A stretch of 64,000 nucleotides of DNA from Liolophura sinensis. Its lineage: Eukaryota > Mollusca > Polyplacophora > Chitonida > Chitonidae. Position numbers and translations under genes: made by a program. This document shows, piece after piece, positions 59,801 to 64,000 of the stretch. Where the stretch lies: contig NC_088307.1 in NCBI RefSeq assembly GCF_032854445.1, positions 3,534,001 to 3,598,000 of the forward strand, in the 5' to 3' direction. The notes beneath the pieces were generated by a model. It did not search any database. It was not told the origin of the DNA and saw only the letters and a program-made list of their open reading frames with translations. Positions within the stretch are counted from its first letter, which is position 1, and each line of letters begins with the position of its first letter.

Positions 59801-60890
59801 CTTGATTTCACTTCATCGGCATTTTTTACCCTATACAGCTGTGACTTTTCAACTTTAGTGACAGCAGGGGGGGCATTTCATCTGGCTTATGACACGCAGG
59901 ACTTTTACTTACCCGGACCCACCATAATTACAGGTGTGCTGGGATCAGAAGGGAAGCTGATTGTGCAGGCTTTACCCACACAGGTACAAACACCTGGCTG
60001 AAGTCAGGGTTCCAGACTGGCCAGCCAGGTAGAGCACACACCACGACGGGGACGCTGCAGCTTAGTCCTGTACTCCACAACTGCCATCAGAATCTGAATC
60101 TTGTTCTCCTGAGCCTGAGGCAAATCACCAGAGGCAGATCAAGATACACACACTACTGACTCTTCAAACTTAATTATTTATCAACGACACCTCTCTTTGA
60201 TCTGGTAGGATCATATTTTTATATCTTTATTTTACAATACGTATTTCAACTGGCTATCCATTTGTTTTGATTCAGTTGGTCTGGAATGTGTGTCAGCAAA
60301 CTAAATAGCCACAGTTAGGTTGTATGGCAGGCTTTAATGAACCAAACTAATAGTGTTATATTTCTCTTACATTTGCAGAAACAAAGAATTTTTTGGCATT
60401 TTACCTATGCTACTCACACATGCAAAAAGCAGCTCCAACATAAAAGTTTGAAAGAAAACAAAATCCATCACATCAAACGTCATTGTAATACTGATCCATG
60501 AACCCCGCTTTTAAATAAAAAAATACCACAAAGAGGAGTGGAATTGTGTTTTCAGTGGTCTGCAAGATGGTTGCCTTATGAATTACATGTTTTCTTTTCC
60601 CATTATCTTACTGACAGAACCATCATCTGACTGACTGACTGACTGACTGACTAGAATCAATCATAAGACTACTCTCCTCCTTCCATAATGCTCACAGCCG
60701 TCATATAAGTGAAATATTCCTGAGGCGTAAAACACCAATGAAATAAAATAGGACTATTGAACACTACCAGATCTGGCTCACCTTCAACGATGATGCATAT
60801 ACTAAATGCTCTGGGCTGTAGAGGCGGGATAAGATCAAACAGGTATGAAAATGGGACGTTAGCCGTGGCGTGGGGGAAGTCCTGCAAAAC
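53809..60890 (-). CDS. NDOR1: NDOR1 (diflavin reductase), C-terminal exons only, with frame lesions
   Basis: Six exons: 60890-60782, 60114-59913, 58866-58802, 57584-57466, 56990-56896 and 53953-53809 (stop 53811-53809). They encode about 244 residues of FAD/NADPH-binding domain: VLQDFPHATANVPFSYLFDL, PRAFSI, VVEYRT and RPRRGVCSTWLASL, GPGTGCAPFR (nucleotide-binding loop), FFGCRSREKDF, KVYVQHRL, WFYIAGNAKQMPEDV, and the terminal RFQVEAWS whose Trp is expected to stack on FAD. NDOR1 passes electrons from NADPH to the Fe-S protein CIAPIN1 in cytosolic Fe-S assembly. The FMN half would lie beyond the satellite at 61.5 kb. As written the frame breaks: one extra base near 60798-60803, one extra at 60007-60009 making an in-frame TGA, one missing near 59961-59973, and a one-base mismatch at the 58802/57584 junction. 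This is either a decaying copy or base-calling errors. AATAAA is at 53783-53778. Confidence 0.85.
54243..54463 (-). mobile_element. SINE-A, nearly full length
   Basis: GATTGGTGTTTTACGCCGTA, ACGACCATCCGCAGGTTGCT and GAGCTGGACTTCAACTCACA; the head is cut short. Last intron of NDOR1. Confidence 0.85.
54540..55950. repeat. 37-bp minisatellite in NDOR1 intron
   Basis: About 37 units of GTGATGTCTGTTGTCAGTAC plus ATGTGACTAGGAGGGGT, with sub-blocks of four to five units repeated. The motif resembles the SINE-C body phrase around GTCATGTCTGGTGTC. Confidence 0.93.
55975..56320 (-). mobile_element. SINE-C, near full length
   Basis: ACTGAAGCATCATGCCGAAG, CACCTCATCCAGTCACATTA, GACACCGGGCCAACCAGTC and a head at the right end (GGCCTGATGGTTGGAGTGTC on the minus strand). 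Confidence 0.8.
56320..56775. repeat. SINE-C-like minisatellite
   Basis: Irregular 30-50 bp units (GTATGTGTGACTGGGTGGGG, TGCCTGTTAAATGTCTG). With the array at 54540 it flanks a SINE-C copy. Confidence 0.85.
57115..57345 (-). repeat. Dispersed repeat D2, inverted copy
   Basis: Inverse of the phrases at 34040 and 57886 (CACAGTTCTATGAAGC, AAAATTCCACTGAAGAAAGT). NDOR1 intron. Confidence 0.65.
57886..58020 (+). repeat. Dispersed repeat D2, copy 4
   Basis: TTTTCAGTGGAATTTATGCA and GTGGTGGAAAAGGTTAAAAA. NDOR1 intron. Confidence 0.65.
58040..58550. repeat. 37-bp tandem repeat in NDOR1 intron
   Basis: About 13 units of GTGCAATGCTCAGTGTGCAG plus TTTGAGGTTTGGTTAGC, interrupted once near 58125-58190. 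Confidence 0.93.
58900..59510. other. NDOR1 intronic DNA
   Basis: No exon, RNA or repeat recognised. Confidence 0.4.
59515..59765 (-). mobile_element. Diverged SINE copy
   Basis: ATTTGACTGGTGTTTAATGT end, weak body, and tRNA-like GCTGGATTTGAACCCATGAC at the right (B-box-like on the minus strand). Confidence 0.6.
60668..60755 (+). mobile_element. SINE-A 3' fragment
   Basis: TTCCATAATGCTCACAGCCG, TATAAGTGAAATATTCCTGA and an AAATAAAATA tail. It sits just past the NDOR1 exon at 60890-60782. A (GACT)n run precedes it at 60630-60652. Confidence 0.7.
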
Positions 60891-61167
60891 CTGGGGAATG
60901 CCAAAATAAGATGAATCAGTAAATGTTGTGGAATTTGTGTTATGATTCTGCAAAATTTGTCACAACTGTCTGTAGTGTTATAATGTAAGCACATTTTGGC
61001 ATGTAACAGCGGAAACTAATCGTGAAAGAAGCAATGGTGGGTGACGATAAGCAAGATATTTAATACGTGAACCTCTGTTCTACCATTCAAGCCTTGTCAA
61101 AATATCAAAATACTATATTCTTATTAATTATCATATGATTAATTTTCATCATCCTTTACTCCAGATA

Positions 61168-61325
61168 TAGTATGTTGGAAGGTCTGTCAACAACCTGCGG
61201 ATGGTCGTGGGTTTCTGCCGGGCTGTGTCCAGTTTCCTCCCACCATAATGCTGGCTGATGTTGTACAGGTGAAATATTCTTGAGGAAGGTGTAAAACACC
61301 AATCACAGAAATAAATAAATAAATA
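61168..61325 (+). mobile_element. SINE-A 3' fragment
   Basis: CAACAACCTGCGGATGGTCG, CCCACCATAATGCTGGCTGA, GTGAAATATTCTTGAGGAAG and an (AAAT)n tail. NDOR1 intron. Confidence 0.8.
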
Positions 61326-61539
61326 CTCCAGATATAAACAGCTTTGTGGGCATTTGCAAATATTGCTGCAACAATTCTGAGAATTTCTTTACCTTCATAG
61401 CGACAAGTGGAATGCATGTTACTACAAGCAAAACATGTCAGACTTTTTTTCCTTTTCTGAATGACAATTCCAGGGTAAGCTACTCTTGTTCTCTTCGTGG
61501 AATTTTGCACAGCTCTTTACTGTGTGTATGGGTGAATAA

Positions 61540-61735
61540 GTATAATCTTGTGTGAATAAGTATAATCTTGTATTAGTAAGTATAACTGAGTATAATTTCA
61601 TATGAATAAGTATAATCTTGTATAATCTTGTATGAATTTTAATAATCTTGTATGAATAATTACAATCTTGTACGAATAAGTATAATCTTGTATGAATAAG
61701 TATACAGGTAATCTTGTAGGAATACCTGAAATTTG
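61540..61735. repeat. 20-bp tandem repeat leading into the 51-bp satellite
   Basis: TGAATAAGTATAATCTTGT units repeated about nine times. The TAATCTTGTATGAATA phrase is shared with the 51-bp unit, so the two arrays are related. Confidence 0.85.
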
Positions 61736-64000
61736 ACAATGGGAATGATCACTACTATGTAATCTTGTAGGAATATCTGGTTCGTGACAATGGGAATGAT
61801 CACTACTGTGTAATCTTGTATGAATGCCTGGTACGTGACAATGGGAATGATCACTACTATGTAATCTTGTATGAATACCTGGTACGTGACAATCTGAATG
61901 ATCACTACTATGTAATCTTGTATGAATACCTGGTATTTGACAATGGGAATGATCACTACTGTGTAATCTTGTATGAATACCTGGTACGTGACAATGGGAA
62001 TGATCACTACTGTGTAATCTTGTAGGAATGCCCGGTATGTGACAATCTGAATGATCACTGCTATGTAATCTTGTATGAATATCTGGTATGTGACAATGGG
62101 AATGATCACTACTATGTAATCTTGTATGAATACCTGGTACGTGACAATGGGAATGATCACTACTATGTAATCTTGTAGGAATACCTGGTACGTGACAATC
62201 TGAATGATCACTACTATGTAATCTTGTCTGAATGCCTGGTATTTGACAATGGGAATGATCACTACCATGTAATCTTGTATGAATACCTGGTACGTGACAA
62301 TGGGAATGATCACTACTATGTAATCTTGTAGGAATACCTGGTACGTGACAATCTGAATGATCACTGCTATGTAATCTTGTATGAATACCTGGTATTTGAC
62401 AATGGGAATGATCACTACCATGTAATCTTGTATGAATACCTGGTACGTGACAATGGGAATGATCACTACTATGTAATCTTGTATGAATACCTGGTACGTG
62501 ACAATGGGAATGATCACTGCTATGTAATCTTGTATGAATACCTGGTACGTGACAATGGGAGTGATCACTACTATGTAATCTTGTATGAATACCTGGTATG
62601 TGACAATGGGAATGATCACTGCTATGTAATTTTGTATGAATACCTGGTATGTGACAATCTGAATGATCACTACTATGTAATCTTGTATGAATGCCTGGTA
62701 TGTGACAATGGGAATGATCACTACTATGTAATCTTGTAGGAATACCTGGTACGTGACAATGGGAATGATCACTACTGTGTAATCTTGTATGAATGCCTGG
62801 TATTTGACAATAGGAATGATCACTACCATGTAATCTTGTATGAATACCTGGTATGTGACAATGGGAATGATCACTACTGTGTAATCTTGTAGGAATGCCC
62901 GGTATGTGACAATGGGAATGATCACTGCTATGTAATCTTGTATGAATGCCTGGTATTTGACAATCTGAATGATCACTACTATGTAATCTTGTATGAATAT
63001 CTGGTACGTGACAATGGGAATGATCACTACTATGTAATCTTGTATGAATGCCTGGTATTTGACAATGGGAATGATCACTACTATGTAATCTTGTATGAAT
63101 ACCTGGTATGTGACAATGGGAATGATCACTACTATGTAATCTTGTATGAATACCTGGTATTTGACAATGGGAATGATCACTACTGTGTAATCTTGTATGA
63201 ATACCTGGTATTTGACAATGGGAATGATCACTACTGTGTAATCTTGTATGAATGCCTGGTATTTGACAATGGGAATGATCACTACTATGTAATCTTGTAG
63301 GAATACCTGGTACGTGACAATGGGAATGATCACTACTGTGTAATCTTGTAGGAATGCCCGGTATGTGACAATGGGAATGATCACTACCATGTAATCTTGT
63401 ATGAATATCTGGTACGTGACAATGGGAATGATCACTACTATGTAATCTTGTATGAATACCTGGTACGTGACAATCTGAATGATCACTACTATGTAATCTT
63501 GTAGGAATACCTGGTACGTGACAATCTGAATGATCACTACTATGTAATCTTGTATGAATACCTGGTATTTGACAATCTGAATGATCACTACTATGTAATC
63601 TTGTATGAATACCTGGTACGTGACAATGGGAATGATCACTACTATGTAATCTTGTATGAATACCTGGTACGTGACAATGGGAATGATCACTACTATGTAA
63701 CCTTGTATGAATACCTGGTACGTGACAATCTGAATGATCACTACTATGTAATCTTGTAGAAATATCTGGTTCGTGACAATGGGAATGATCACTGCTATGT
63801 AATCTTGCAGGAATACCTGGTACGTGACAATGGGAATGATCACTACCATGTAATCTTGTATGAATGCCTGGTATTTGACAATGGGAATGATCACTACTAT
63901 GTAATCTTGTAGGAATACCTGGTATTTGACAATGGGAATGATCACTACTATGTAATCTTGTATGAATACCTGGTACGTGACAATGGGAATGATCACTACT
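61736..64000. repeat. 51-bp satellite, truncated by window end
   Basis: About 44 units of GTAATCTTGTATGAATACCT, GGTACGTGACAATGGGAATG and ATCACTACTAT. 51 is a multiple of three, so long open frames arise: the minus strand reads 17-residue YQVFIQDYIVVIIPIVT repeats and the plus strand YEYLVRDNGNDHYYVIL. Variants differ mainly at GGG/CTG, ACG/TTT/ATG and TAT/TGT positions. No start context, signal or splice structure supports a protein. Confidence 0.93.

Noticed and set aside
61486-61526. A further upstream NDOR1 exon (minus strand, CKIPRRE-like)
   Set aside because: A faint resemblance to the Arg-Arg motif before the VLQDF exon, but the frame and donor do not fit and the exon would be about 40 bp.
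61660-63996. 778-codon minus-strand open frame
   Set aside because: It is a 51-bp satellite read in one frame. The other strand is also open, and there is no signal, start context or domain.

Overview
This is animal genomic DNA. Genes are split by GT-AG introns, intergenic and intronic DNA is AT-rich, and the window holds many tRNA-derived SINEs, foldback elements and minisatellites. The commonest SINE has a body that reads, from memory of such genomes, like those abundant in molluscs. I infer a mollusc or another lophotrochozoan. No species can be named from the sequence alone.

Four gene loci are supported. Two tandem paralogues on the minus strand (gene A 5521-411, gene B 21920-14228) encode secreted proteins with a SOUL/HEBP haem-binding-type domain. 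Each has four coding exons with identical intron phases (0, 1, 2), plus a short 5' exon split off immediately before or at the start codon. On the plus strand (34538-50901) lies a complete GEMIN4 homologue, a component of the SMN complex, in 15 coding exons whose phases all agree (about 1122 codons). Facing it on the minus strand (60890-53809) are the C-terminal exons of NDOR1, the NADPH-dependent diflavin reductase of cytosolic Fe-S assembly. Its upstream part lies beyond the window. The NDOR1 exons carry several single-base frame lesions, while GEMIN4 next door carries none.

Layout: 1-7000 gene A with intronic repeats; 7000-14000 spacer with SINE bodies, a terminal-inverted-repeat element and two look-alike GTCACGTGAC-N8-TATA promoters; 14000-22000 gene B, with a LINE endonuclease relic in its first intron; 22600-24300 a 28-bp satellite with higher-order structure; 24800-26160 a young SINE and a nested foldback element; 26160-34500 gene-poor, with a 14-bp CRE-like array at 31.07-31.38 kb; 34538-50901 GEMIN4, with minisatellites in introns, two of which duplicate splice donors; 53809-60890 NDOR1; 61.5-64 kb a 51-bp satellite that runs off the window edge.

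The genes do not form a pathway. The SOUL pair is a local duplication. GEMIN4 and NDOR1 are convergent housekeeping genes with 3' ends about 2.9 kb apart. No complete transposase, reverse transcriptase, rRNA, functional tRNA or CRISPR array was found.
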